Assembly (NCBI RefSeq): GCF_011047135.1
Contig: NZ_CP049255.1
Location: forward strand, 1,426,001-1,490,000
Reading direction: 5' to 3'
Length of the DNA stretch: 64,000 nucleotides
Source: Microbacterium endophyticum
GTDB taxonomy: Bacteria; Actinomycetota; Actinomycetes; Actinomycetales; Microbacteriaceae
The position numbers and the translations under genes are program-made. Below are positions 1 to 10,132 of this stretch, in pieces (position 1 is the first letter of the stretch; each line of letters opens with the position of its first letter). The notes under the pieces are model-generated. The model was not told where the DNA came from, searched no databases, and was given only the letters and a program-made list of their open reading frames with translations.

Positions 1-339
1 CCATGCGGCGCTGCGGTAGTAGGCACCGACTGTGACGATCATCATGTTCGAAGTCAGCAGCTCGGACTTGCTGTAGTAAATGAACACCAGCGCAAACCCG
101 AACACTACCGCCCCGACCATGTGGCCGACTCCGACGAGTTCCCCGCGCGCGATGCCGTCGAACGCCGCAAGCACCGTGTAGTACGTGAGGTACATCACGC
201 CGATGATCGTGCCCGCCATGGCCGCACGCATCAGATATATGCGGATCAGAGCGCCGCTCATGACCGTCTTGGTCTCCAGCGCACCCAGCACTGTCGAAAT
301 GAACTGCTTGCCGGGGAACAGCTGACTTTGATCGGCCAT
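1..339 (-). CDS. Formate/nitrite transporter (FNT) family protein, N-terminal part
   Basis: The first 113 residues are present; the gene runs off the left edge of the window. The reading starts at an ATG whose complement is at 337-339 and stays open to position 1. The N-terminal segment has two hydrophobic stretches and the run YYSKSELLTSNMM at about residues 84-96, a hallmark of the FocA/NirC channel family, pentameric inner-membrane channels for small monovalent anions such as formate or nitrite. It lies about 100 bp after the dnaB stop on the same strand, so it could be co-transcribed or have its own promoter in that gap. Family assignment is good; the transported ion is not determinable here. 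Confidence 0.8.
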   Translation of the reverse strand, partial: MADQSQLFPGKQFISTVLGALETKTVMSGALIRIYLMRAAMAGTIIGVMYLTYYTVLAAFDGIARGELVGVGHMVGAVVFGFALVFIYYSKSELLTSNMMIVTVGAYYRSAAW

Positions 340-443
340 GTCGTCAGGCTCTCATATACCGGCCGACTTGCTCTCCCGATCGCAGAAACGCCCGCCTGGT
401 TGCTTCGCAACAGAGGGCACCGCAGCGAGAACCTTCAACAGTG

Positions 444-1811
<1,368 letters not shown>

Positions 1812-2321
1812 AGTGGTGACGCTCCTCTCAGAAGACTGCCCAGTAACCCGGGCACAAGTGTTGGGGGGTAAAAAACGATCGTGCTGGTGCCCGGCTTAAC
1901 CCCGCGTAACCACTTGACCATCACCCACCGACATCGTTGTCTGCATGTGCGTGCCGGAGCCCCTCGCGCCCGACCGGGACCACGCTATGGGCGAGTCTTC
2001 ACACCCGCAAATCTGCCTGTGGATAACTATGTGAATAAGATGCGCGAAACGCCGTGCAACCTGTGCACAACAGCTGTGGATAAAGTCGCGGCGTTACCAC
2101 ATCGGAACATTTTTTTATCCGTCTGAACAGGCTTTTGTACGAAGAATTCCTGTGGATAGCGATGTGGTTTAAGTGTGGGTTGAAGGTTGTGATGTGCAGG
2201 TGAAGGTTGTGCACAACGCCGCGCGCGAATCACGCAAAGTGTTGCGTTCCTCGCCAGTGTGTGCATCGGCCGCAACGCAAGGAAATGACTTGTCATGGAG
2301 CTGCTTGGCGGGCATAATCGC
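1812..2321. promoter_or_regulatory. Intergenic region upstream of dnaB with DnaA-box-like sites and an AT-rich patch
   Basis: This gap of about 550 bp up to the GH1 gene has no convincing gene. It holds two perfect TGTGGATAA DnaA-box matches at 2018-2026 and 2075-2083, a one-mismatch copy TGTGGATAG at 2151-2159, all in the same orientation, and two copies of the palindrome TGTGCACA at 2062-2069 and 2208-2215. Between them lies an AT-rich patch around 2108-2165. The dnaB promoter must lie in the part next to 1811, but I could not fix its -35 and -10 boxes. The DnaA sites are seen directly; binding and function are inference. Confidence 0.6.
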
Positions 2322-2358
2322 CGAAGCGCACCACGCGAGTCGTGCGTGGTGCGCTTCG
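2322..2358 (-). terminator. Hairpin terminator of the GH operon
   Basis: A perfect 15-bp stem (2322-2336 pairs with 2344-2358) with a 7-base loop begins 9 bases beyond the stop codon of the GH1 gene. Its position at the end of a six-gene leftward operon makes it a terminator. It lacks a clear T-run on the exit side, which is common for actinobacterial hairpin terminators. Confidence 0.7.
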
Positions 2359-2367
2359 ATCAAGGTC

Positions 2368-3825
2368 TCAGGATGCAGCGTCCTTCTGTGTTGCCTCACG
2401 CCGATCAGCGAGGAGCTGACGAAGCCACCGCGCGCTGTCTTTGAGCACGCGCTGTTGCGTGTCGAAATCGACGTACACGATGCCGAATCTCTTCGCGTAC
2501 CCGTAGCCCCACTCGAAATTGTCGAGCAGTGACCAGACAAGGTACCCGCGAAGGTCAACGCCACGAGAGATGGCACGTTCAGCCGCCGCGAAGTGGCGTT
2601 GAAGATAGTCGACTCGCTCCGAATCCACGACCCGCTTTTCGGAGCCGATCACCACGAGATCATCCGGGAAAGCGGCACCGTTTTCCGTAATCATCAACGG
2701 CTGATCGGGAAACTCTTCGTGCAAATGCACCAAAAGGTCTTCAAGGCCGTCGGGGGCGATATTCCAGCCCATGTCGGTGAACGGTCCGTCCTGTGCAAGA
2801 AACTCGATCGAGTCACCGCCAGGCCACGGAGACCCGCCGACCATTTTGTGGCCATCATTTTGTTCGCGCGGACTGACACCGTCCCACATCCGTACCGTCA
2901 CGGTCGAGTAGTAGTTGACCCCGAGGACGTCGATCGGCTGGTGGATCGCTGCGAGGTCCTCATCGTGGACGAAACCCCAGTCCGTCACCCCCACGGTGTC
3001 GGCGAGCAGGTCTTCGTCGTATCTGCCTCGAAGGATCGGGCTCGTGAATGCGCGGTTGGCGAGAGCATCCACTCGCCGGATCGCCTCTGGAGAGGTGTCG
3101 TGCACGCCGCGTGGCACATGGAAGTTCAGTGTCACCGACACATCAGGACTGTTGGTCGCCGCATGCCGAATTTCAGGAACCGCCAGCCCGTGCGCGAGGT
3201 TGAGGTGGTGTACGGCGGCGAGCGCGTCGGCACCCGATGTGCGCCCGGGAGCATGGGCGCCGGACCCATACCCGAGATACGCCGAGCACCAGGGCTCATT
3301 CAGCGTGGTCCATATGTGAACCCGATCACCGAGCTGCTCCACAGTGCGTGCCGCGTACTCGGCGAAGCGCAGCGCTGTGTCGCGCACCGGCCAGCCGCCG
3401 GCATCCTCGAGCTCTTGGGGCAGGTCCCAGTGGTAGAGCGTCGCGATAGGTCGGATGCCGCGCGCCAGCAGGCCATCGATGAGTTTGGAGTAAAACCGCA
3501 CACCCTCGGCATTCACCGGCCCTCGACCGGTCGACTGAAGGCGCGGCCATGCGATCGAGAAGCGATAGGCCTGCAGGCCCATATCCGCCATGATGTCGAG
3601 GTCGCTTTCCCACCGGTGAAAGTGGTCGTCGGCGACGTCTCCCGTATCCCCGTTCCACGTGCGACCGGGAGTGTGACTGAACGTGTCCCAGATCGACGGC
3701 CCACGACCGCCCTCGTTGACGGCACCCTCGACCTGATAGCTCGCCGTCGCAGATCCGATGATGAAGTCGGCGGGAAAGCTCATACCAGGACGACCGTGGT
3801 GGCTTTCGGACTCGGTTATGCCCAT
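2368..3825 (-). CDS. GH1 family beta-glucosidase
   Basis: A 485-residue retaining beta-glycosidase of family GH1 with the full barrel. The acid/base glutamate is in TLNEPW (about E177) and the nucleophile in ITENG (about E381). No signal peptide is visible, so it acts in the cytoplasm on imported di- or oligosaccharides, most simply releasing glucose from cellobiose-type products after side chains are removed. The ATG at 3825 follows GAGGGAAAGG and overlaps the GH31 stop by 10 bases, indicating translational coupling; Met15 at 3783 is a weaker alternative start. It is the last gene of the sugar operon. Family assignment is firm; beta-glucoside rather than another beta-glycoside is inferred from context. 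Confidence 0.93.
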   Translation of the reverse strand: MGITESESHHGRPGMSFPADFIIGSATASYQVEGAVNEGGRGPSIWDTFSHTPGRTWNGDTGDVADDHFHRWESDLDIMADMGLQAYRFSIAWPRLQSTGRGPVNAEGVRFYSKLIDGLLARGIRPIATLYHWDLPQELEDAGGWPVRDTALRFAEYAARTVEQLGDRVHIWTTLNEPWCSAYLGYGSGAHAPGRTSGADALAAVHHLNLAHGLAVPEIRHAATNSPDVSVTLNFHVPRGVHDTSPEAIRRVDALANRAFTSPILRGRYDEDLLADTVGVTDWGFVHDEDLAAIHQPIDVLGVNYYSTVTVRMWDGVSPREQNDGHKMVGGSPWPGGDSIEFLAQDGPFTDMGWNIAPDGLEDLLVHLHEEFPDQPLMITENGAAFPDDLVVIGSEKRVVDSERVDYLQRHFAAAERAISRGVDLRGYLVWSLLDNFEWGYGYAKRFGIVYVDFDTQQRVLKDSARWLRQLLADRREATQKDAAS

Positions 3826-6140
3826 GACACTTCAGCCTTTCCCTCGCTCGATAGTGCAGTGTAAACACCGGAAGAGGTGCGAACCCGAAGACTCCACTCG
3901 GTATCGACATCAGCCGACACGTTCGCTTTGCCGTCAGACCAGATGACCTCGAACTGTCCGCGAGTGCCCTCGGGAGTCGTCACGACGACGTCACGGCGGC
4001 CAGACTCGGCAGTTGGGTACAGCTCCAGCACAAGTCCGTCGAGATAGTCGTAGTCAGGTCGATCATCGCGGCCGCCCCTCGCGAGCACCGCACCATCCCG
4101 CACATACAGCGGGAGGCTCGCATAGCCGTGCTGCTCTCGTATCCAACGGCCGCCAGCCACCCTTTCGCCTGAGATCAGGTGTGTCCATCCGCCCTCCGGC
4201 AGATAAAAAGAGACGTCACCGGTGGCACTGAAGACGGGCGCGACGAGCAGGTCGTCACCGAGCATGTACTGAGCATCCAGGTAGCTGACGGCGGGCTCGT
4301 CGGGGAAGGCGAGGGCCATCGGTCGCATGACAGGCAGGCCACGTTCATGAGCCGCCTCACCGGCCGCGTACAACATCGGCATCAGCGAGAGCTTCAGGCG
4401 CGTGAAGTAGCGCGTGATCTCCACAGCCTCGTCGTCGAAGGCCCAGGGCACTCGATATGAATCGCTACCGTGCAGCCGCGAATGGCTCGACAACAGGCCG
4501 AATGCCACCCACCGCTTGAAGACACCGGCATCCGGTGTCCCCTCGAACCCGCCGATATCGTGACTCCAGAAACCGAAGCCCGACATCGCAAGCGAAAGCC
4601 CGCCGCGGAGTGTCTCGGCCATCGACTCGTAGGTCGACGTCGAGTCTCCGCCCCAGTGCACGGGCATCCGCTGTCCGCCGGCGGTCGCGGCCCGCGCAAA
4701 CACGACAGCTTCACCCTCGCCGCGGTAGTTCTCGAGCAGGTCAAAAACGGCTTCGTTGTAGCGCTGGGCGTAGAGATTGTGCATCGCTTCGGGGTCGCGA
4801 TCGTCAAAATATCTGACGTCCGTCGGGATTCGCTCACCGAAATCGGTCTTGAAGCAGTCGACACCCTGATCAAGCAGCGCCTTGAGCTTCGACTGATACC
4901 AGGCGACGGCATCCGGATTCGTGAAGTCGACGAGCGCCATCCCCGCTTGCCACATGTCCCACTGCCAGAGCGAGCCGTCGGGGCGCGTGACGAAGTATCC
5001 GTGCTCACGCGCCTCCGCGAACAGCGGGGAACGCTGCGCGATGTAGGGATTGATCCATACGCAGACCCGCACTCCCTTTTCGTGAAGCCGTGCCAGCATG
5101 CCTTCGGGGTCAGGAAACACCCGCGAATCCCACTCGAAGTCCGACCAGTTGAATTCCCGCATCCAGAAGCAGTCGAAATGGAAGACACTCAACGGAATGT
5201 CCCGCTCGGCCATCCCATCGATGAAGCGAGAGACTGTGGCTTCGTCGTAGTCGGTCGTGAAACTCGTCGACAACCACAGCCCGTACGACCATGCGGGCAC
5301 GCGGGATGGTCGGCCCGTCAGCTGGGTATAGCGATCGAGCACGGTTTGCGGATCGCCCGCGATGACGTAGTACTGCAGCGCTTCGCCCGATACCGAGAAC
5401 TGCACGCGTTCGACAGACTCCGTACCGACTTCGAATGACACGTGACCCGGGTCATCGACGAAAACTCCATAGCCGCGATCCGAGATGTAGAACGGCACGT
5501 TCTTATACGACTGCTCGCTCGAGGTACCGCCATCGGCGTTCCAGATGTCGATGGTCTGGCCGTTCTTCACCATCGGCCCGAAGCGTTCACCGAAGCCATA
5601 GATGTGTTCGCCGACTCCCAGCGAAAGTTGTTCGTGGAGATAGTTCTTGGTGCCGCGGGGCCGAAGCCGGCCAGTTTCTGCGATCTGCTCCGGTTCGACG
5701 TGCGCGTCGGATGCCACCTCGGCATAACCCACGGATTTCTCGCCGCTGCGAGTCAACTCTTTTCCATCCTGAGTGAACCGCAGCGACCACGGAGCTCCGC
5801 GGTCGACGTGCGCTGTGAGATCACCACTGACAACTCTTGCTCCGCTGTCGTCGATCACGACCTCCGCGTGACCGAAGTCAGCACCTGGCAGGCCGAAGCC
5901 ACCACGGTTCCTTGCTCCCTGGTGATGTTCCACGCGAACGCCGACAACGCCGGGTAGCGGTGCCGACAGAGTGACGCTCAACGAGGGCCGATTGAGAGTG
6001 TCTCCTCGTCCAGCGATGACTTTCGTGGGTGCAGTGATCTGCACTGTGTTGTCGGCACCGAGGCAAAGGTCATAAGCCTCCTGCGCGTACAGCACATTCA
6101 CTCCGGGGCGGAGCGCCCAGAATCCATCGGTGAATTTCAT
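3816..6140 (-). CDS. yicI: GH31 alpha-xylosidase (YicI type)
   Basis: The 774-residue protein matches the YicI branch of family GH31. The nucleophile is D433 in KTDFGE and the acid/base D499 in HWGGDS, 66 residues apart as in E. coli YicI (D416 and D482). The segment HFDCFW carries the Cys-Phe pair which, with the lysine two residues before the nucleophile, marks alpha-xylosidases rather than alpha-glucosidases. It removes alpha-1,6-linked xylose from the non-reducing end of xyloglucan oligosaccharides. No signal peptide is seen, so it is cytoplasmic. Its start overlaps the GH42 stop by one base. The symbol is by homology; substrate is inferred from these residues and the GH42/GH1 neighbours. 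Confidence 0.93.
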   Translation of the reverse strand: MKFTDGFWALRPGVNVLYAQEAYDLCLGADNTVQITAPTKVIAGRGDTLNRPSLSVTLSAPLPGVVGVRVEHHQGARNRGGFGLPGADFGHAEVVIDDSGARVVSGDLTAHVDRGAPWSLRFTQDGKELTRSGEKSVGYAEVASDAHVEPEQIAETGRLRPRGTKNYLHEQLSLGVGEHIYGFGERFGPMVKNGQTIDIWNADGGTSSEQSYKNVPFYISDRGYGVFVDDPGHVSFEVGTESVERVQFSVSGEALQYYVIAGDPQTVLDRYTQLTGRPSRVPAWSYGLWLSTSFTTDYDEATVSRFIDGMAERDIPLSVFHFDCFWMREFNWSDFEWDSRVFPDPEGMLARLHEKGVRVCVWINPYIAQRSPLFAEAREHGYFVTRPDGSLWQWDMWQAGMALVDFTNPDAVAWYQSKLKALLDQGVDCFKTDFGERIPTDVRYFDDRDPEAMHNLYAQRYNEAVFDLLENYRGEGEAVVFARAATAGGQRMPVHWGGDSTSTYESMAETLRGGLSLAMSGFGFWSHDIGGFEGTPDAGVFKRWVAFGLLSSHSRLHGSDSYRVPWAFDDEAVEITRYFTRLKLSLMPMLYAAGEAAHERGLPVMRPMALAFPDEPAVSYLDAQYMLGDDLLVAPVFSATGDVSFYLPEGGWTHLISGERVAGGRWIREQHGYASLPLYVRDGAVLARGGRDDRPDYDYLDGLVLELYPTAESGRRDVVVTTPEGTRGQFEVIWSDGKANVSADVDTEWSLRVRTSSGVYTALSSEGKAEVSWA

Positions 6141-8182
6141 CAGATTCTCTCTTCGATGACGCGTACGTCGAATGCCGGAACACTAATGCGACCGTTGACC
6201 AGGTCTCCGGTGAACATCTCCCGACCGTTCGCATCGAGTTCAACCGGCGCGTCGGTGTGGTTGATGGCGAAGAGGTACGAGCGACCATCGTCGTGCACGC
6301 GCCTCACGCGCTCCAGCTCGCCCCCGGCGCGTGCCACAGGTGACACGCCAGCACGGGATGCGATCTCGCCGACGGTTGCTCTCAGATCGGCCTCTTCGAG
6401 TCGAGTCGCAAGATAGGACGCGGAACCCTTGCCGACAGCTCTGGTCGTTCGCGCGGGGAGTCCCGCAAGTGGCCCGTCAGTGAAATTCGACACCGCTTCC
6501 GCACCGCGGAGAGCCACCCGCTCAGACCAGAACGTCCCGGTCGACCCGTCATCGACCGTGACGGATTCACCCGACACCAGCGGGAAGAACTCGTCGACGT
6601 GCACGCCGAGAAGTTCTCGGAATGCACCCGGGTATCCGCCTTCGCGCACGCGGTTGGACTCATTGACGATCCCAGACAGGTACGAAATCAGCACGTGGGC
6701 TCCCGACTCGACGGCGGAAGCGATGGCAGCAGCTGCGGCATCCGTCGTCAGGTAGAGCGTCGGCACGAGAATCACCCGGTAGCCGCTCAGATCGTCTTCG
6801 GGCGAGATTACATCTACCGCGAAACCGTTCGCGGAGGCAGCGTCGTGGAACGCGCGGGGCAGATCGGTATCGCCGATGAGATCGCTCGGCTTCGCACCGG
6901 ATCGTAACGCGGCGATCGCGTCGTGGTCGAACAGCAGCGCTATCTGCGCCTTCTCAACGCGCGACCCGACCACCGGCGCGAGCGTGCGGAGCTTCTCTCC
7001 AAGCCTCACGACATCACGGAAAATCTGAGAGTCCGCCCCCGCGTGCGGCACCATCGCAGAATGAAACTGCTCGGCCCCAGCCGTCGATTGACGCCATTGG
7101 AAGAACATTGCGCCATCCGCTCCGCGAGCGATATGAGAAAGAGTGTTGCGGGCCATTTCGCCTGGCCCTTTCGCACGGTTGACCTTCTGCCAATTGACAG
7201 CTGCGGTGGAATGCTCGATGAGCAACCAGGGTCGGCCTCCCGCTAGGCCCCGAACGCGGTCAGCAGAGAACGCGAGCTCTTCGGCGCGACGGTCGTCGGT
7301 TCCCATCGTGTAATGGTCGTTCGCGACCACGTCGACTTCTTCGGCCCAGCGCCGATAGAACCCCGCGCCGGGACTTCGCTGCACCATGAAGTTCGTCGTA
7401 ACGGGGATGTGCGGGGTCACGCGCCTCAGCACTTCGCGCTCAGCGAGGTAGTGGGAAAGCAACGAATCGGATGTGAAACGGTCGAAATCCAGAAGAAGGC
7501 CCGGATTGTGCTGAGTGCGACTGTGTCGCGGCGGGATCACCTGAGCAAAGTCGGTGTAGTGATGGCCCCAAAACGCTGTGCCCCAGGCGGCATTCAGCGT
7601 CTCGATCGCTCCGTACTTGTTGCGAAGCCAGCCCTGCCAATCCAGTTCAGTCTCAGCGTCGAAGGTCCACCCGTTTTCATTGCCGATCTCATTGCTCACG
7701 TGCCACATGCGAAGTGCCGGGTGCGAGCTGTAACGCGCAGCCAACTCTTCAACCATGCGCAGGGCGTACTGGCGGAAGATCCGCGATGCGGGCGACCACG
7801 CAAGCCGACCACCCTGATGCACGCGAACACCGTGAGCATCAACCGTCGAGATCTCGGGGTGAGCCTGCAGCAGCCACACGGGGGGCGCCGCTGTCGGAGT
7901 CGCGAGATTCACACCGATGCCACCGGCATCGAGCATGTCCATGATGCGATCGAGCCATCCCCACTCGAACTTTCCGTCCGACACCTCGATCAAGCCCCAG
8001 CTGAAGACGCCGAGGTTCACCAGGTTGACGCCGGCCTCGCGCATGAGCGCTACATCGTCTTTCCAGACGTATTCCGGCCACTGTTCCGGGCTGTAGTCGC
8101 CGCCATAGGCCATTCCGGCACTTGGCCACGAGAAGGAAGTTCCCTCCGGAAGGTCGTGCGAAGGCGAGACAAAACTAGACAT
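6140..8182 (-). CDS. GH42 family beta-galactosidase
   Basis: A 680-residue family GH42 enzyme. The acid/base glutamate lies in HVSNEIG (about E165) and the nucleophile in WLLIEHST (about E323), followed by the conserved AVNWQ. The catalytic barrel is followed by the trimerisation and C-terminal beta domains expected for this length. No secretion signal is visible. In this operon it would strip galactose from galactosylated side chains so that the adjacent alpha-xylosidase can act; some GH42 enzymes also take alpha-arabinosides. It lies between the permease gene (about 40-bp gap) and the GH31 gene (one-base overlap). Confidence 0.92.
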   Translation of the reverse strand: MSSFVSPSHDLPEGTSFSWPSAGMAYGGDYSPEQWPEYVWKDDVALMREAGVNLVNLGVFSWGLIEVSDGKFEWGWLDRIMDMLDAGGIGVNLATPTAAPPVWLLQAHPEISTVDAHGVRVHQGGRLAWSPASRIFRQYALRMVEELAARYSSHPALRMWHVSNEIGNENGWTFDAETELDWQGWLRNKYGAIETLNAAWGTAFWGHHYTDFAQVIPPRHSRTQHNPGLLLDFDRFTSDSLLSHYLAEREVLRRVTPHIPVTTNFMVQRSPGAGFYRRWAEEVDVVANDHYTMGTDDRRAEELAFSADRVRGLAGGRPWLLIEHSTAAVNWQKVNRAKGPGEMARNTLSHIARGADGAMFFQWRQSTAGAEQFHSAMVPHAGADSQIFRDVVRLGEKLRTLAPVVGSRVEKAQIALLFDHDAIAALRSGAKPSDLIGDTDLPRAFHDAASANGFAVDVISPEDDLSGYRVILVPTLYLTTDAAAAAIASAVESGAHVLISYLSGIVNESNRVREGGYPGAFRELLGVHVDEFFPLVSGESVTVDDGSTGTFWSERVALRGAEAVSNFTDGPLAGLPARTTRAVGKGSASYLATRLEEADLRATVGEIASRAGVSPVARAGGELERVRRVHDDGRSYLFAINHTDAPVELDANGREMFTGDLVNGRISVPAFDVRVIEERI

Positions 8183-8224
8183 TGCGTCCTTTCAGACATG
8201 AAGAATGTGGCACTGAGCGGCTAG

Positions 8225-9082
8225 TTAGCCCTTAAGACTGCCGCTCAGTAGATCGAGTCGCCAGTACCGCTGCAGGAACAGCATCATCGCCACAAGCGGA
8301 ATGATCGAGATGAGCGCGCCGGTAATCGCAAGGGTGTACAAAACCGGGGTTCCTGTGCCGCGATTCAGCAACAGGTAGAGGCCCGTCGTCAGCGGGAACA
8401 TCGATTCGTCGCTGAGCATGATGAACGGCAACAGGAAGTTGTTCCAGATTCCGATGAACTGCAGCATGAAGACCGTCACGAGCCCCGGCAACATCATCGG
8501 CAAGGCGAGAGAGCGGAAGACGCGGAATTCACTCGCACCGTCGATTCGTGCCGCCTCGATTGTCTCTTCGGGCACGGACCCCTGTGCGTAGATGCAAGCG
8601 AGATAGATGCCGAACGGGTTGATGATGCTCGGCAGCAACACTGACCAGTACGTATTCGCGAGGCCGAGATTCGTCATCAGGAAGTACTGCGGAATGGCGA
8701 GTGTGATCTGAGGGAGAAGCACTCCCGCGAGCAGAATCGTGAAGATGAGTGCGCGACCACGGAACTGGAATCGCGCCAGCGCATATCCGGCCGAGGCAGA
8801 TACGAGCGTCGAAATGAGCGCCCCACCGCCGGCATAGATCAGCGAATTAAGACCCCATAGCCAGTACTGGCCATTGTTGAAGGTCGATAGATCAATGATG
8901 TTGTCGATAAATCCGGTGCCGGGAAGAAACGAGAAGGTGGTGAAAAGCTCACCACTCGTCTTCGTCGACGCCGAGATCACCCAAATAATGGGAATGAGTG
9001 TGTAGAGCGCGCCCAGAAGCAGCACGATCGTGGGCACGATGCGGGTCCGAGTGCGACGCCGGTCGGGAGCGAGGACTGACAT
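8225..9082 (-). CDS. Carbohydrate ABC transporter permease (MalG/CUT1 type)
   Basis: A 285-residue inner-membrane permease with six predicted membrane segments and the ATPase-docking EAA loop EAARIDGASEFRVFRSLALP in the second half. It pairs with the permease encoded immediately upstream (8-bp gap) and with the lipoprotein binding protein at the head of the operon to import oligosaccharides. No ATPase gene is in the locus; CUT1 systems of Gram-positive bacteria often share one MsmK-type ATPase encoded elsewhere, which is the likely arrangement here. Confidence 0.92.
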   Translation of the reverse strand: MSVLAPDRRRTRTRIVPTIVLLLGALYTLIPIIWVISASTKTSGELFTTFSFLPGTGFIDNIIDLSTFNNGQYWLWGLNSLIYAGGGALISTLVSASAGYALARFQFRGRALIFTILLAGVLLPQITLAIPQYFLMTNLGLANTYWSVLLPSIINPFGIYLACIYAQGSVPEETIEAARIDGASEFRVFRSLALPMMLPGLVTVFMLQFIGIWNNFLLPFIMLSDESMFPLTTGLYLLLNRGTGTPVLYTLAITGALISIIPLVAMMLFLQRYWRLDLLSGSLKG

Positions 9083-9090
9083 GTGGGGTC

Positions 9091-10077
9091 CTATCGGGCG
9101 TTGTCGAAAGTGCGACGCTGAAGCACGCGAAGCAACAAGATGGAGATCAAGAGGGTTCCGAGCGCCATAACGACGGATGCAGCGGCAGCGCCGGACACAT
9201 CATCGGTGCCGAATGCGTCGCGGTAGATCTTCATGAGCGGGAAGAACGAGTACGAGATGGACGACGACAGTGTGCGCAGCGTCATCGGCTCCCCGTATGC
9301 CTGAAGCGTGCCGATCAGCGAAAAGAGCAGCGTCAGCAAAAGCGCCGGCGCGAGCAACGGAATCTTGATGTGCCATGCAATCCGCCACTCCGGCGCACCA
9401 TCGAGTTTCGCTGCTTCGTAGATCTCCGCGGGGATCGATCGGAGAGCCGTGTACAGGATGATCATGTTGAAACCGACTGCTGCCCAGATGGCGATGTTCG
9501 CGAGCGACCCATAGATCGAATTAGAACTGAGGAAGTCAAAGTCGGGCAGCCCGATGGCGTTGAGCGCGTAATTGAACGGGCTTGTCGTCGGCAGGTACAT
9601 GAAGCCCCACAGGAGCGTGGCAATGACCCCGGGAACCGCATAGGGGAGGAAGATCGCGGTGCGCGCGAATCGCGTCGCTTTCACTCCCGGTAGATCTAGC
9701 AGCAGCGCGAACAGAAGAGCGAGCCCCAGGGTGAGCGGCACCGCGATGAATCCGAACAACGCCAATCGGCCGAACGATGCGATGAATTCCGGGTTCGTGA
9801 GGTACGACACGTAGTTTTCGAACCCGACAAATACTTGTGTGCGCTTGCCGAATGCGCCACCGTCAACCCGCAACCCAACGAAGCTGAGGTAGATCGCGTA
9901 ACCGATCGGGATTACGAGGAAAAGAACGAACAGGACGATTGCAGGCGCGAGAAATGCCCACGGTGCGAGTGTCGGACGAATGGATCCCCGGCGCTTCCGT
10001 TCACGAACGGTATCTTGCCGCTCGCTCGTCGGATTCGTGACAAGTGCTTCCGGTGGTCCCTGAGTCAGAGAGGACAT
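9091..10077 (-). CDS. Carbohydrate ABC transporter permease (MalF/CUT1 type)
   Basis: A 328-residue permease with a charged cytoplasmic N-terminus, a first membrane segment near residues 38-60 and five further segments. The EAA loop EAAKLDGAPEWRIAWHIKIP marks it as the MalF-like partner of the following permease. It sits 55 bp after the binding-protein gene in the same leftward operon. The substrate is inferred to be a xyloglucan-type oligosaccharide from the linked hydrolases. Confidence 0.92.
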   Translation of the reverse strand: MSSLTQGPPEALVTNPTSERQDTVRERKRRGSIRPTLAPWAFLAPAIVLFVLFLVIPIGYAIYLSFVGLRVDGGAFGKRTQVFVGFENYVSYLTNPEFIASFGRLALFGFIAVPLTLGLALLFALLLDLPGVKATRFARTAIFLPYAVPGVIATLLWGFMYLPTTSPFNYALNAIGLPDFDFLSSNSIYGSLANIAIWAAVGFNMIILYTALRSIPAEIYEAAKLDGAPEWRIAWHIKIPLLAPALLLTLLFSLIGTLQAYGEPMTLRTLSSSISYSFFPLMKIYRDAFGTDDVSGAAAASVVMALGTLLISILLLRVLQRRTFDNAR

Positions 10078-10132
10078 GGGTCTCCTTCATAGGGGTGGGG
10101 GGAGGTCTCGAGACCTCCCCCCACCCGCCGGA

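Noticed and set aside
1881..2296. Short open frames in the dnaB upstream gap on both strands
   Set aside because: They have odd composition, no ribosome site and overlap the DnaA boxes, so the gap is best seen as regulatory.
2593..3864. A 423-codon open frame on the plus strand opposite the GH1 gene
   Set aside because: It mirrors the GH1 codon pattern, has no recognisable domain and covers a gene with intact catalytic motifs.
4470..5438. A 322-codon plus-strand frame opposite the GH31 gene
   Set aside because: It is an antisense shadow typical of high-G+C DNA; the opposite strand encodes complete YicI motifs.
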